Source: Chlorokybus atmophyticus
Taxonomy: Eukaryota; Streptophyta; Chlorokybophyceae; Chlorokybales; Chlorokybaceae
Assembly: GCA_009103225.1 (NCBI GenBank)
Contig: RHPI01003533.1
Coordinates: forward strand, 223,950-271,397
Length of the DNA: 47,448 nt
Direction: 5' to 3'
How positions within the stretch are numbered: the first letter of the stretch is position 1; each line of letters starts with the position of its first letter. Positions 1 to 10,589 of the stretch are shown one piece after another. The position numbers and the translations under genes were made by a program. Below the pieces are notes generated by a model that was not told the origin of the DNA, ran no database searches, and saw only the letters and a program-made list of their open reading frames with translations.

Positions 1-2
1 AC

Positions 3-541
3 ACTGCAGACCCGGAGCGGAGGAGATACATCCATGAATGGGGCAATCCCATAATCTGGCAAATGATTGTGCAATGCTGGTCTTACGCCGTCACTACACC
101 TGGTCGCCGGCAGCTGACAGTCAACCACCTCGCATACCTGTTGCTTACGGTGAGCACTCTGAACTCCATCATTAGCAATTCAGGAACGCTGTAGCCCCAA
201 ACTACAGGCTTGCAGACGCGTTGCAGTGAATAGTGGCTTTCGATGCCACTAAGACATGCCTGTAAACTACGCAGGTGGAGCGCATCCTAAAGGGCAAGGA
301 TGGAGACCCTCTCCTAGCTGCCAGCATAGACACACATGAAGAGTACCTCAGCGAAATCAACACCATGATCATGTCAATGAAGCGGGAGATGAGGCAACGG
401 TACGCAGCCCTCCAGCCATTCACCCTTGTGAAACGCCGCACTGCATCTTGTGTCGAATACCTGAAAGATCCCAATCGGCGCCGGCCGCAAAAGACAGCAG
501 CTCGTGACCTGCTCGCTGAGGCAGAAGTGGCATTTGATTGA
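3..541 (+). CDS. Unidentified two-exon gene fragment cut by the left window edge
   Basis: Two open segments join in frame. The first runs 3-149 and ends at a good donor (ACG|GTGAGC). The intron is 150-274. The second starts after an acceptor (CTACGCAG) at 275 and runs to TGA at 539-541. Both junctions are phase 0. The protein is hydrophilic, with an Arg/Glu-rich middle and a C-terminal Lys/Arg stretch followed by an acidic end. The same frame continues beyond this TGA for 33 codons (a Glu-rich, Pro/Ala-rich tail) to a second TGA at 641-643, so the first TGA may be a recent nonsense mutation. I do not recognise the family; it could be a host gene or the end of a transposase. The gene starts outside the window. 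Confidence 0.4.
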
Positions 542-643
542 CTGGCACAACCGTTTGAGGAGGAAGAGCAAGCTCCGGCGTCTCCTCCACAGGCCCCAGC
601 GCGTGGTGCTTTGTTCCGTAATGACAAGACCAGCGATGATTGA

Positions 644-1035
644 GAGGAGCTGTAGCGCAGTTGGTAGTCCGTTTAGCTGGTAGTGTACATAGCTACAAGG
701 CTCTTGTGACTGAGTGTTGTGCATCTTAAACCAGCTCAGTCAATCGTCATTATGCTCATGCACATCAATACTTGCATCCCTATGATATACAACAGAACTG
801 CATTCGAGTCACATAATCGAACTACAAGCCTTGGCAAGTGATTGAGAGGCACTGTACACATTTCAGGTACATGTACACAGCACAGGCACATAACAATGCT
901 GGAAGTCAGTGACAGCCGCGTGTAGTCAAGCTATGCAAATACATATGACGACAGTTAGGCATTGGTCACCTTCAGTTGTTAAAGAATGCCTTATTTTGTC
1001 GATGATTACCTAGTTGGTGCTTGTGAATTAGGCTT
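644..1035. other. No gene seen
   Basis: I see no conserved coding segment here. A stretch near 650 matches a tRNA A-box-like pattern (TAGCGCAGTTGG), but there is no B box at the right distance, so it is not called a tRNA. Confidence 0.4.
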
Positions 1036-1330
1036 AGTCGCCTGCGCTGGACTGGTGTGTAACCAGCAGGTGCCTGTCACATAGGCTGAGTCACCTAAGT
1101 AAGACTGATGTGTAACTTACAGGTGCCCGTTGATTAGTTGTAGTCACCTAATAAGGCCTGATGTGTAACTAACAGTTGCCTGTAAATTACACAAAGTCAT
1201 TTGTTAAGGCCTGGTGTGTAACTAACAGGTGCCTGTTATTTATATAAAGTCACCTGTTAAGGCCTGATAGGTAACTATCAGGCGCCTGTTAGTTAGGCAT
1301 AGTCAACTGTTAAAGACTAAATTGTAACAA
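1036..1330. repeat. Short tandem repeat of hairpin-forming ~55 bp units
   Basis: About five degenerate copies follow one another, each beginning near GTGTAACTAACAGGTGCCTG (around 1056, 1110, 1161, 1216 and 1268). Within a unit AACAGGTG is followed about 20 bases later by CACCTGTT, so each can fold into a stem-loop. Spacing is roughly 54-57 bp. No coding frame runs through it. Confidence 0.65.
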
Positions 1331-1362
1331 AAAGGGCCTTACAGTAACGAAAGTTACTATTA

Positions 1363-1475
1363 GGTCCCTGTATCAAGATTACAGGTGGCCTGAGCCACGA
1401 CAGTCAAAATTAGCGTCCTCAGGTGCACAGCCGTTGCCAATATTTAGTCGGCCTGCAGGGAAAACATATTGCAAG
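1363..1475 (+). repeat. Dispersed repeat, copy 1
   Basis: This block of about 110 bp recurs at 2692-2801 in the same orientation with roughly 80% identity by eye. Shared landmarks are GATTACAGGTGG, TGAGCCACGACA, TCCTCAGGTGCAC and GCCGTTGCCAAT. The two copies lie 1.3 kb apart and enclose a GC-rich duplicated block. Confidence 0.6.
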
Positions 1476-1924
1476 TTGCCGGTCATGACCTTCAAGCAAC
1501 ATGAGATGACGGCCGACCGTCGATCGTACAGGACACGTGGCGGCTACTTACTTATAATAGCAATCAAGTGACCTCTCGGGCCCCTAATGGCGACAAATGA
1601 TACCCATTAGTCCCCTTTTACCGGCGGCCGGCCACCGACCGTACAAGCCCGCGGCGGCGACATGTTCGAATTGGTAAGCAAGTCTCCGCTTAGGCCCAAC
1701 TTAGGGACGAGCGATGGCGGCGAGTTTGGACAGTGACATAAAAGTCCGGAACAGTTGACTGGAACACTTAATGCACTCATGGTACCATTGCGATAGTACC
1801 ATTATACCATGGCACAATCGTACCAGTTGATAGTACGATAGCGCCATTGAAGCTGTTGAGCGTTTGAGCGTTTGAAACGCTGCTGCCCAAGTAGCAACGC
1901 TTTAAACGCACAGCGGCTTCAAGC

Positions 1925-2220
1925 AAGTTGGGCAAGGGGGCGGCGGCGGTGGTGGCGGCGGCGGCGGCGGCGGCCACCATGGCAAAGTAGGTGAGACTGT
2001 TTGCATATGTATATACGTGTAGATGCCGTTGTGTTGAGCGCAATAGCGCAGCCTCACCGCCCTGCTTGCCGAGCAAACCAGGCCGACCAATCCAGGCCAG
2101 GCCAGGCCAGGGGGCGGCGGCGGCGGCAATGGCATAGTAGGTGAGTTTGTTTGTGTATGTGTGTGTATGTACAATGCCGTTGTGTTGCGTAACAGCCCAA
2201 CCGCTCTACTTGCTAAGTAG
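1925..2220 (+). repeat. Duplicated GC-rich block with (CGG)n tracts
   Basis: A unit starting in a CGG/GGC tract, then GGCAAAGTAGGTGAG, a TGTTTGCATATGTATA-like stretch and ATGCCGTTGTGTTG (about 1935-2060) is repeated at about 2105-2215 with several substitutions. Open frames across it are glycine- or proline-run artefacts of the trinucleotide repeat. Confidence 0.55.
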
Positions 2221-2224
2221 GCGG

Positions 2225-2352
2225 AGGTGCTAAAGCGGCGACAAGACGGCGGCGGAGGAGGAAAAGCGGCGGCGCAGGAGCGGAGGAGCGGAGGAGCGGT
2301 GACTTAGTACAAGGGTAGTATAAGGGTAGTGGAGTAGTAGAAGTAGTAGTAG
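2225..2352. repeat. Low-complexity purine and TAG-trinucleotide tract
   Basis: This is a run of GGAGGAGCGGAGGAGCGG-type sequence followed by (TAG)n-like AGTAGTAGTAGTAG. It has no coding content. Confidence 0.6.
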
Positions 2353-2603
2353 TAGCAGTTCACAGTATACTATAGCAACAGCATATAATGTATTAATAAT
2401 GTATCATTATTTTTGAATTGCAGTTTTGCTTGTCACATGCCGTCTCTCACAGTACCTGAACGGTATTTGTTGGTACCTTCGAAAGTAACGTTAGGTACCA
2501 TAAGATACTTTACAGATACCTGATAGTTAGGTATCTTTGACGTAAAGTCGCTTGTACCTCACCGTTGGGTATCGGTTAGTCAGGTCAAGTCCCCTCTACT
2601 TCA

Positions 2604-2632
2604 CTGATGGGTACCTGTAAGGTACCCATCAG
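2604..2632. repeat. Perfect palindrome, 13 bp arms
   Basis: CTGATGGGTACCT (2604-2616) is the exact reverse complement of 2620-2632, with a 3-base loop. It lies in a stretch rich in GGTACC and GATACC words that looks related to the hairpin units near 1.1 kb. Confidence 0.75.
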
Positions 2633-2691
2633 TTAGGGTCAGTCCCTTTATGCAGACGGCCGCCGACTGAAGATAACGGCCGTTATACTCA

Positions 2692-2801
2692 GGTCTCTGT
2701 AACGAGATTACAGGTGGACTGAGCCACGACAATCTAAATAAGTATCCTCAGGTGCACGGCCGTTGCCAATGTTTAATCGACCGGCAGGGGAAACATTTTG
2801 C
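2692..2801 (+). repeat. Dispersed repeat, copy 2
   Basis: Second copy of the block at 1363-1475, in the same orientation and about 80% identical by eye. Confidence 0.6.
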
Positions 2802-2829
2802 GAAACAAAAAAATGACAGACTCGAGTTT

Positions 2830-2852
2830 ACGTAAGTCATTCTGACTTACGT
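2830..2852. repeat. Perfect palindrome, 10 bp arms
   Basis: ACGTAAGTCA (2830-2839) and its exact reverse complement (2843-2852) flank a 3-base loop. It begins about 30 bp after the dispersed repeat copy 2, so it may mark the end of a small palindromic mobile sequence. Confidence 0.7.
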
Positions 2853-3289
2853 TTCAAGCGCACGGCAATACGTATCTTGATGCGTAAGTCTGTTCGTATT
2901 ACCCTAGCTGCGCCGCCAAATGTTCAACGGTTAGTTGCAGCAAGTGGGCGCTGGCGGTGCTGACAGCGGCGCCAGCGACGCCAGCGGCGCCAATGGTGGC
3001 AACCGCCGGCGCTACCTTGGACGCGCATACGACGACGCCGCCAGCATCAAGTTGCGCTGGCTGGCAACGGCGGCGGCGAACCCGATGGCAAGTGTGAATG
3101 GTTTGGTCTGGCCTGGCCTGGCCAGCCAACGGCAACAACACCGCCGGGAAGGCCAATAACGGCAAGGCCAAGTGAGTTGTTCACTTTTCATGGTGTCATT
3201 GTCTTGTATCTTGCATTAATCACTCGTAGGTGCTGTGAACACTTGCAAGTATTGTGGCTTTAACCTGTCGATGCAGGTTAGTTCGCCGT

Positions 3290-4290
3290 ACATGGTTTGT
3301 TTGATCCAATGCAGAAGGTCCGTTCTTGTGCCTTCTCCTTTCCCCTCATTGGTCTGAACATGCGTGCGCATGTTTCTGCCACTGCGCACCTACATGTGCC
3401 TTTCTTGGTTCTTGTCTTCATGCTTCACGCTTATCATAAGGATTGCGTTCACTTGCAAAAGCTCAGCATCCTTGCAGCTGTGGCTTTGCATTACAATCAA
3501 TAATAACAAGGTGTGTCGTTCACATTGCACAATCTTGGTTTTAATACCTCCTCTCTTCCCCTCATCTGCCTTGTCACATACGTGAGCTTGCATCTGCTTG
3601 CATTGCATACGTTTACACGTAATATCTTAATTCTCGGCTTCATGTTTATATTGATCAATTGCAGGAGTTATGCATCCTTAAAACTGTGGCTCGCCTTGCA
3701 AACAATGAAAACAAGGTGTGTTGTTCACATTGTCTTGTCCTTGTATTAATGCCTTCTCCGTCCCCTCATCTGCCTTGTCACATGTGCGCATGCTTCCGCC
3801 TGCACTGCGCACAGCATGTGCTTGTCTTGGTTCCTGCCTTCATATTTACGTTGATCTTTCTGCAGAAGGTATGCACTCTTGCAATTGTGGCTCTCGCCTT
3901 CAACAAGGTGTGTTGTTCACATTGCCTTGTCCTTGTATTAATGCCTTCTCCTTCCCCTCATCTGCCTTGTCACATGTGCGCATGCATCTGCCTGCACTGC
4001 GCGCATCATGTGCTTGTCATGGTTCCTCATACTTACGTTAATCTTTCTGCAGAAGGTATGCATCCTTGCAACTGTGTGTGGCTCTCGCCTTACAAGCAAT
4101 GCAAACAAGGTGAGTTGTTCACACTGCCGTGTCCTTGTGTGTGTGTTTATGCCTTCTCACTTCCCCTCATCTGCCTGCACTGCGTACATGTGGTTGCCTT
4201 GGTCCTTGTTTAGATGCAGCAAGTCCATTGTTTTCCCTTCCCCTCATCCGCCTTGTCACTCGTGCGCATGCGCGCATTTGCCTGCACGCG
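3290..4290 (+). repeat. Tandem array of ~190-205 bp units
   Basis: The anchor GTGTGTTGTTCACATTG (with variants) recurs at about 3511, 3716, 3908 and 4110, giving periods of 205, 192 and 202 bp. Partial units occur at both ends. Each unit also has a pyrimidine-rich TTCCCCTCATCTGCCTTGTC segment, a GCGCATGC segment and TTGATCTTTCTGCAG. Open frames through the array exist only because the unit repeats. Each unit contains an acceptor-like TTTCTGCAG followed 42-57 bases later by a donor-like AAG|GTGTG or AAG|GTGAG, so it could derive from duplicated mini-exons. No protein family is recognisable. Confidence 0.7.
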
Positions 4291-6121
4291 TACGCACAAC
4301 AATGCACGAGTAGGTAGAGTGTGCACACCGCTCCCCCTATGCTCTTACACGCCATTGTTTGCGATATTGTTATGGTGTGACTCAATTGTTATGCCCGGTT
4401 CAGGGGAGTGCTGCGAGTGCGCGAGGCTGTACAAGTTGTGGCGTGGTATTGCCTACCATTAATGACCTCGCAAGCTGCTACACGGCAACCTAGCGTATGT
4501 CTAGTTAGCGCTTTGGCTAGTAGTCTTGGCACTTTGTAAGCTCTAGTAAATATCTGATCTCTGTTAGAAGATGGCTTGCATAATTGCACTGTTAAGTGCA
4601 TCTTATGAACAAGTTCGGTCAGCTTGAAATGGCTGAGTCCTTAGTACTAGTGGTTATGGTATAAGGACTAATATGGAGCAGTTGTCAGTCCAATGGCCGA
4701 TATCTGAACAGTGTGCAACGCGAAGTGTGAGCAAGCCCGAAGACTCCGGACTTGGCTAAGTCTGGCGCAGGCTGGCGCAGCCTAGAGCTCCAGAAAGATA
4801 GCAAGAACTCCGTGTGTAGTTAGTCTTATGGCGCATGGCATAGCTTGTTTAAAAGCGTGTGAAGCTAGCTATGTGGCAAAACTTACAGCGCCGCGTTTAG
4901 CTGAGTATGAATTACGTGGTGATTGCTAAAGTAAGCGTGTGTAGAGATTGGTGGGGTACAAAACCCCGTGAACCCATGGTAATTGAGGCTTGTTGTGCGT
5001 GCTTATGCTCATGGTTTATGTTGTGCCTTCTCTCATCGTGGCTTGTACTCCGCATGCTATTGAACACCATGAGACCATGTCATGCTGTCTCATGCACTGT
5101 CTCTCATCACATGGTAGACACACACAATGAAAGATGCGTGTCACCGTGCAAAAGGTAGTGCAAGATGACCATACTAGACTTGCAATTAGCCGGTCACTTG
5201 TGTAGAGCAGTCCAAACTCAATCCTCACTCTAAGTACATGCTAAGGCAGCCCATACGGTGCATCAAAGTCGCAACAGTGACGCACAACCCTTCATGCACA
5301 GCAACGCACAGCAATGAACACGTGCACACACGCCATACATACAAGCATGTGCACAAGCATCCGCTCAGCCAAGAACCTCTTCCCAAAGGTGTTGCTTGCA
5401 CTGCAGTAGGCCAACTTGCATCCAACCAAACTAGGAAACAAGCTAGCAAAGCCTTATGTATCACCGTTGAGCCCAAGCTCAACCAACTCTCCAACTACCC
5501 TAACTGTCAGTCTGCACCAGCATAGTAACAGTCATGATGGCGTTGATAAGTAACGGTAGACTGTTAGGAAAGGCTTATCCAAGCTCAATCTCTTCAAGTA
5601 CACTTCAAGGCGCGCCTTTTGACGCCACCCCACGGCCAAACCGCCACTCTAACTGTAAGTTATGGCTTCTCAATGTCACAATTCCAAAACAGCCGCGCGG
5701 GATACCATAATGACTCAAATATGCTGTCAGCTCGGTATCTGACTGGAGATACGCCTCAAACACACCTCCCTCACGTTCGTGAGGACCCAAACATGAGTTT
5801 TCAACGAAAACCCAACACATAAAGTTTGTAAAATGGCTATGAGAGCCGAAATCCCAAGGTCCATCCATGCCGCCAGCATCGACGGCACCAAGCACATGAC
5901 ACTACATGCTCGCGCATGACACTTAGCATGCGTGTGCGTATCAGTGTTTGCACCAGCTCCATGCATGTGTAGAACTTTGTCCAAATCTTAATCGCTCTGT
6001 GTAATAGCTGTTTCTGGAACTAAACAGTCTCTTCATTTTTGTTTAATATTTGTCTGGTTGCTTGGCACTCTGTCAGATCTGGTCTTCATCTATCTAATCC
6101 ACAACACACCTGATTTTGCAT
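4291..6121. other. No gene seen
   Basis: I find no conserved coding segment, RNA gene or clear terminal repeat. One LTR of the decayed minus-strand element to the right should lie in or near this stretch, but I could not delimit it. Confidence 0.35.
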
Positions 6122-6392
6122 CTAGGTAACCCTAGTTCTTAGCTAGTGTTTTATTTATATTGTATCTGTTCGCTGCAAGGTAAACACTCTAGTCATACCC
6201 TATTGTTGCCTAGTCGAGTATTTTGTTTATACATTGAGCTAGGTGCTGGCTAGATCTTGACTAGGGTAAACCCTTATTTCAAAACAAGATATGTAATTCC
6301 ATATCTACCCATCATCTTATAAAGTCTCACAATCAGCTAGTTTTGTCTAGTCCACTCCAGCCAACTAGGCCTCAGCTAGGTGCAGACTAGGT
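6122..6392. repeat. CTAG-rich tract
   Basis: CTAG occurs about 13 times in 270 bp, mostly inside words such as GCTAGGTG, ACTAGGTA and GCTAGTTT. It lies just beyond the integrase end of the decayed element, so it may belong to that element's LTR. No second copy was found. Confidence 0.4.
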
Positions 6393-6519
6393 AATCATTT
6401 AGCGAAGCGCGTTGCTTGTCCTGTTGTTGCACAGTTTTACGTTGCTAAAGCCATGAGCTCGGATGCCTTAAGTATTGTAGCATGGGATGTAAACACCTCC
6501 ATTATGTGAATGGGTTTGT

Positions 6520-7260
6520 TTCATCATAAGGTCTTCCACTGCTTGCGTGGCGTGACGGATGTGAAAAGGTGAGAGAGGTTTTCTCCAAAAAATGAGGAAA
6601 TATGGGTTGAAGAAATGCAATGCTGCTTGCCTTGTGCAGCGGTACCTAAGCGCCAGCCAAGGCGGAAAATCGTCCCACTCTTCGTGCTGGTGGGTTACAT
6701 TTTAGCGCCAAAGAGCTTTCTTGACTGTCTGCACCATCCTTTTTGCATGGACATCAGCCTGCGGATGATCACGGCTCGTGCGGCGATGAACAATGAGTGA
6801 ACGGTTTTAAGAGCAGGGTGTCGAATTCCCCTTGCAATTCGGTGCCGTTGTCGGTGAGGAGCTGTGCGCAAGCGCAAATCTGCTGAGGTTGTGCTCAAGG
6901 TAGGCCTAAGTCACCGTAGATGCGGTCTTGTCTGGCAGAGGTATTAACTTTACGCACTTGCTGAAGTGCTCAATGGCGACGAGTGTGTATACGTTGCCAC
7001 GACGCGTAATTGGCAGCTCCGAGCGGCATTTGTGATGAGTAGCTTACTAGGTTCATACTTCAGCGGTAGCCAAGTCCACGATGGGCAAGGGATGAAGCAA
7101 AGGGTGGCGTTGTGAAAAGCTGGTTTGGACGCAATCACAGGACTTACACTGTCTTAATATCTCCGCGACATTGCGTGCAAGCCCGTTTCATCAATGGCCA
7201 CTACGTACCTTGTTGGCGGTGCGCTTCATGCCGAAGTGTCTCAGCTGGTGATGAAAGTTA
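6520..7260 (-). pseudogene. Integrase remnant (HHCC finger and catalytic core)
   Basis: On the minus strand an HH pair in HHQLRHFGMKRTAN (about 7250-7210) and CKSC (about 7140) form the HHCC zinc finger. The core follows: LHPLPIVDL, then RRGNVYTLVAIEHFSK (about 7010-6960), then LTDNGTE (6835-6858) with the second catalytic Asp. The third motif is recognisable near 6740 (HPQAD followed by KRMVQTVKKAL), with the Glu position altered. A downstream RHATQAVEDL-like segment near 6540 belongs to the C-terminal part. Reading it needs several frame changes and skips stops, so it is a dead gene. Confidence 0.7.
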
Positions 7261-7579
7261 GCGATAATGGACGCCCGGCGGTAGGGTGGAAACCTTCTAG
7301 CGCTGGCCATCGCTCATGATATTCTAGAGGGCATCGTTGTCTCAAGTGCAGTTGTTTGCTCGGTGCTGAGTTCGGTTAGTCTCTTTGCGGTCCCACCTAG
7401 GAGGCAAAGCTCATGTTTGGATCAGCTGCAAGATGGGCTCATCTATCCAAATGTCTCCTTCACTTGCAGGATGTATGGTGGCCCGGAGCACTTGGTTGCG
7501 GGCCTCGGCGCGTATGCCGGCTGCGATGACTAACATGGCGTGCTTGCAAAGCGTGTCACCGTCATATTGTGAACCAATG

Positions 7580-8802
7580 GCATCCGCCATGTCGGGTTGG
7601 GATTGCGATTCACGCCTTCAGCATCAGTGTTGACAATGCCTGGCTTGTGGGTAGTGCAAAAGTCGTATTCTTGTAGCAGACCCCAGCGTGCGTGCTTGCC
7701 AACGAGTTTGTTGCTGGTGAGAAGCCACTGCAGGGGCTGATGGTCAATGACCAGCTCAAGCTGGTAGCAAAATAAGAATGGCCGAAAAAACTAGATGGCC
7801 CAAACAGTTGCAAGCTACTCCCCTTCATAGCTGCTGTAGTTGGCTTCCGCAACGTTATTGTTCCAACTAGCGTAAGCAATGACTTGTTCCTTGCCTTTGT
7901 TGTTCTTCTGGCAAAGCACCGCACCCAGCCAAAGCCGACTCCAGTCCATATGCAGGATGAAAGGCTTGCTGTAGTCAGGGCGCCAGGATGGGAGTCGAGT
8001 TCAGGTGGCTATTAAGTGCCTCGAAGGCCTGCTGCTCGGCTTCCCCCCAATGCCAAGTGATGGCTTTTGTTCTCAAGTCGTTGAAAGGTTCGGCCAACCT
8101 GCAGAAGTCAAGGACAAACCGACAGTAGTAATTGGCAAGACAAAGGAAGACACGAAGGCGCGAGATGTCCATGGGTAGTGCCACCTTCAGCAACGCATCC
8201 ACCTTTGCCTCCTGCACCATCACTCCGTCGGGGACAATGAGGTGAGAAAAGAAGGTACACTTCTCACGATGTGCCGTGAGCCCGTGCTCCTTTAGTCAGT
8301 GCAACACCTCCTTGATGTGTTGCAGGTGAGATTTAGCGGTGTGGTAAAAATTGAGAATGTCATCGATGTAGCACGTGGAGTTGTGTAACCATGCAGGGTT
8401 CTATCCATCACTCATTGAAAGTCAGAGGGTTAAACCAAAAGGCATAACCTTCCACAGATATAATGTCCAATTGTCCCCCTAGTCTCCACACATGCGACGA
8501 TGCGTCCACTGTCCTTGCTCATCCCTCTTCAAGGGCATTACGGTAGCAGCTGCATATTGCGTTCTCGGTGCTGCCTCCTCAATAAAGCATGCGTCCAACA
8601 ACTTCTTGCAGTTGGTTACAATCACCTCTATCTCCACTTTGGCTAGTGGGTGTTGCTTGTGGAAAATGGAACCGGGAGTGTCCAAGTCGATTGTAAACTC
8701 GTGTAAACTCGAAGTTGCACCCGCCCAAGTTTTTAAGAAAGTGAGCAAACTGTGTCTTATGCTCTTGGAGAAGAGACTTGAGCTTGTTCTCAACGTCGCC
8801 AA
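7580..8802 (-). pseudogene. Reverse transcriptase and RNase H remnant
   Basis: The RT start is visible at about 8690-8480 (FTIDLDTPGSIF followed by the KLLDACFIEEA and RTQYAAATVMP segments). The catalytic YIDD is encoded at 8359-8370. A thumb/connection segment with RVFLCLANYYCRFVLDF (about 8160-8090) and an RNase H start (FILHMDWSRL) follow. The RNase H reads ELVIDHQPLQWLL further on, and the segment ends near 7600. A TGA interrupts near 8293, a TAG lies near 7793 in RNase H, and frames change between blocks. In intact relatives this enzyme copies the RNA into cDNA in the virus-like particle. Confidence 0.75.
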
Positions 8803-9080
8803 AGGCCATACAACAGATGCGCCAACCCTCTGCTCAGGTGCGTCGTTGTGAGCAATGGCGAGTGCTTTTTCAAGTGCTTCAAGCTCAATGCGTGTACAGC
8901 AATAAAGACAAATGATGGGTCGCTTATCTTAATGTTCGGACGGGTTGACCTGGCATGTAGTGTTATGAAGGGCCAAGCATGCCTCCATTAGCCAAATCAT
9001 GCTATTCTGGTCTATGGCGCGATCAAGTAACTCACGACACTCGCGCTCTGCGAGCTTTGGCGCTAGGTGATGGCTTAAGG

Positions 9081-9960
9081 TTAAAAGCCCATAGCCAGTT
9101 CGCATTCAGTAGCAAGAGGTTTGCGAAGACAATTGAGATAACTATCCCCAACCATACCGATGTTGCCGTTGCGAAAGGAATGTGAGCCTGGGTTAGCCAT
9201 AAATGTCGGCAAGGCGGCCATGGGATGTCCCACCTTCTGACATTGGTGAAAGTGTTTGTTTTTCGGCCAAGTCACTAGTTGAGGAGTCGCTCCAGCAGTC
9301 AGGATGTCCTGGACTAGTAAGGTAGGGGGCCTAATGAATAGGAGCTGTGCCGCTGCCAAGTTCTGCAAAGTGGCAAGGTTTGTCCATTTGCTTCGCAAAC
9401 GGTGCACACGAGAGTCGTGAGCGGCGTCCACAACAACAGGTTTGCCGAGCACAGTGCATACTTGTTCACAGTTGGTGCATACGTTGCTATGCCGCTCATC
9501 CTGAGCACATACAAATTCAAGAATGTATGTGCTCAAGGGCCTGTCCGGCAGCTGTTGCTGAAGCGTGCGGACGATGCGGACCAATCCCCTAAACAGCTTG
9601 AATCTCGGGTCTTAAAAGGCTTGCGGCCTGAGTTCCTTGCCAGCTCGCGAATGCCCTTAACATTCCCATCCTGCGATGATGATGTCAACACCTCCCCCTG
9701 TTATGAGTCGGATGTCCTAAGGCAAGGCGCGAAGTCTGCTTGCAGCTCAGCTGTACAATAGGCTCCAGCAGTGGGAACATCTTGCGCATTTGAAGCAGGT
9801 TGTGAGCCACTGCTGTTTGTGCTTGCTTGCTTGGGTCGCAGTAGAAGAACTTGCTGACTAGTACGCCCTCACTCAACATCGACGCCAAGCCGCTGTCAAC
9901 TCCTCCAAATAATTTTAAGACAATAATGCCGTTGCGTTGCTGTGTTGTTAAAGGTACGGT
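9081..9960 (-). pseudogene. Cytosine-5 DNA methyltransferase-like domain inside the retrotransposon
   Basis: On the minus strand the domain opens with a motif I-like SAM-binding loop, IIVLKLFGGVDSG (9889-9930), preceded by LTTQQRNG and followed by SKFFYCDPSKQAQTAVAHN. Motif IV reads VDIIIAGWEC, then a TAA stop, then GHSRAGK (about 9635-9690). In the family this is Pro-Cys-Gln-Gly-x-Ser. Here the catalytic Cys (9660-9662) remains, but Pro is Glu and Gln is TAA (9657-9659). Then come LVRIVRTLQQQLPDRPL, a motif VI-like YILEFV, a motif VIII-like RVHRLRSKWTN, and a motif IX-X-like end, ATECELAMGF (9081 onward). Cytosine-5 methyltransferases move a methyl group from S-adenosylmethionine to DNA cytosine. 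Methyltransferases within retrotransposons are known from some algae and dinoflagellates. This copy is dead. Confidence 0.72.
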
Positions 9961-10255
9961 AGACATGTCCAACTGGCAAAGAAGATCGCTAGGAACAAGT
10001 TGTAAGTTAATTGGTGATGTTGCCACTCGTGTTGTTATTGCCCGCGCGAGTCGGCAAAGTGCAGGGTCTTGCTTAGCTACTTCGCGAGGAGCATCGAGTG
10101 ATGGAGTGTACGTGTTACCACGTACTCTATGCGTGGGTTGCTTGATGTAAAAGCGGCAGTAGCCACTCCCGCTTGTGTGGCTCAAGCAATTCTTTCCAAG
10201 GACGAGTGCGAAAGCGTCATCCATACACTTGTAAATAAATACCCCCCCCCCCCCC
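9961..10255 (-). other. Linker between protease and methyltransferase-like domain
   Basis: The minus-strand frame is open from the assembly gap to the methyltransferase motifs, without a recognisable domain. It ends in a C-homopolymer at the gap. Confidence 0.4.
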
Positions 10256-10349
10256 NNNNNNNNNNNNNNNNNNNNNNNNNNNNNNNNNNNNNNNNNNNNN
10301 NNNNNNNNNNNNNNNNNNNNNNNNNNNNNNNNNNNNNNNNNNNNNNNNN
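10256..10349. other. Assembly gap (94 N)
   Basis: The run of N is preceded by about 14 C and followed by CCCCACCCCACAC. The gap therefore sits in a poly-C tract that was not resolved, and its real length is unknown. Confidence 0.98.
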
Positions 10350-10589
10350 CCCCCACCCCACACATCTCAGCTCTAACCCAAAACTTGCGAATAGCGGTGT
10401 GTAGCGCCTAAGGCGCGACCTGATCCTCCATGGGAAGGTGCAAGCTGTAACGTAGGGCGGCGTTGGCGCGTCAGGTAGGAATGGTTGTAAGAGGATAATG
10501 TGAAGAGGTGCGTAGGGGAATGGCTGTGGGGGTTCCATCTCACTAATGCCAGCGTGGTCGGAAGGTTGCGTGCTCTGTCTATATGTCGA

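Noticed and set aside
640-800. tRNA gene or tRNA-derived SINE
   Set aside because: TAGCGCAGTTGG fits an A box, but the only B-box-like word (GCATTCGAGTCAC) is about 130 bp away and no cloverleaf forms.
3659-4213. A 184-codon Cys/Leu-rich protein
   Set aside because: It only reads through the ~200 bp tandem array and has no start context or family resemblance.
10256-10349. A real spacer of 94 bp
   Set aside because: It is a run of N in a poly-C tract; the length is an assembly artefact.
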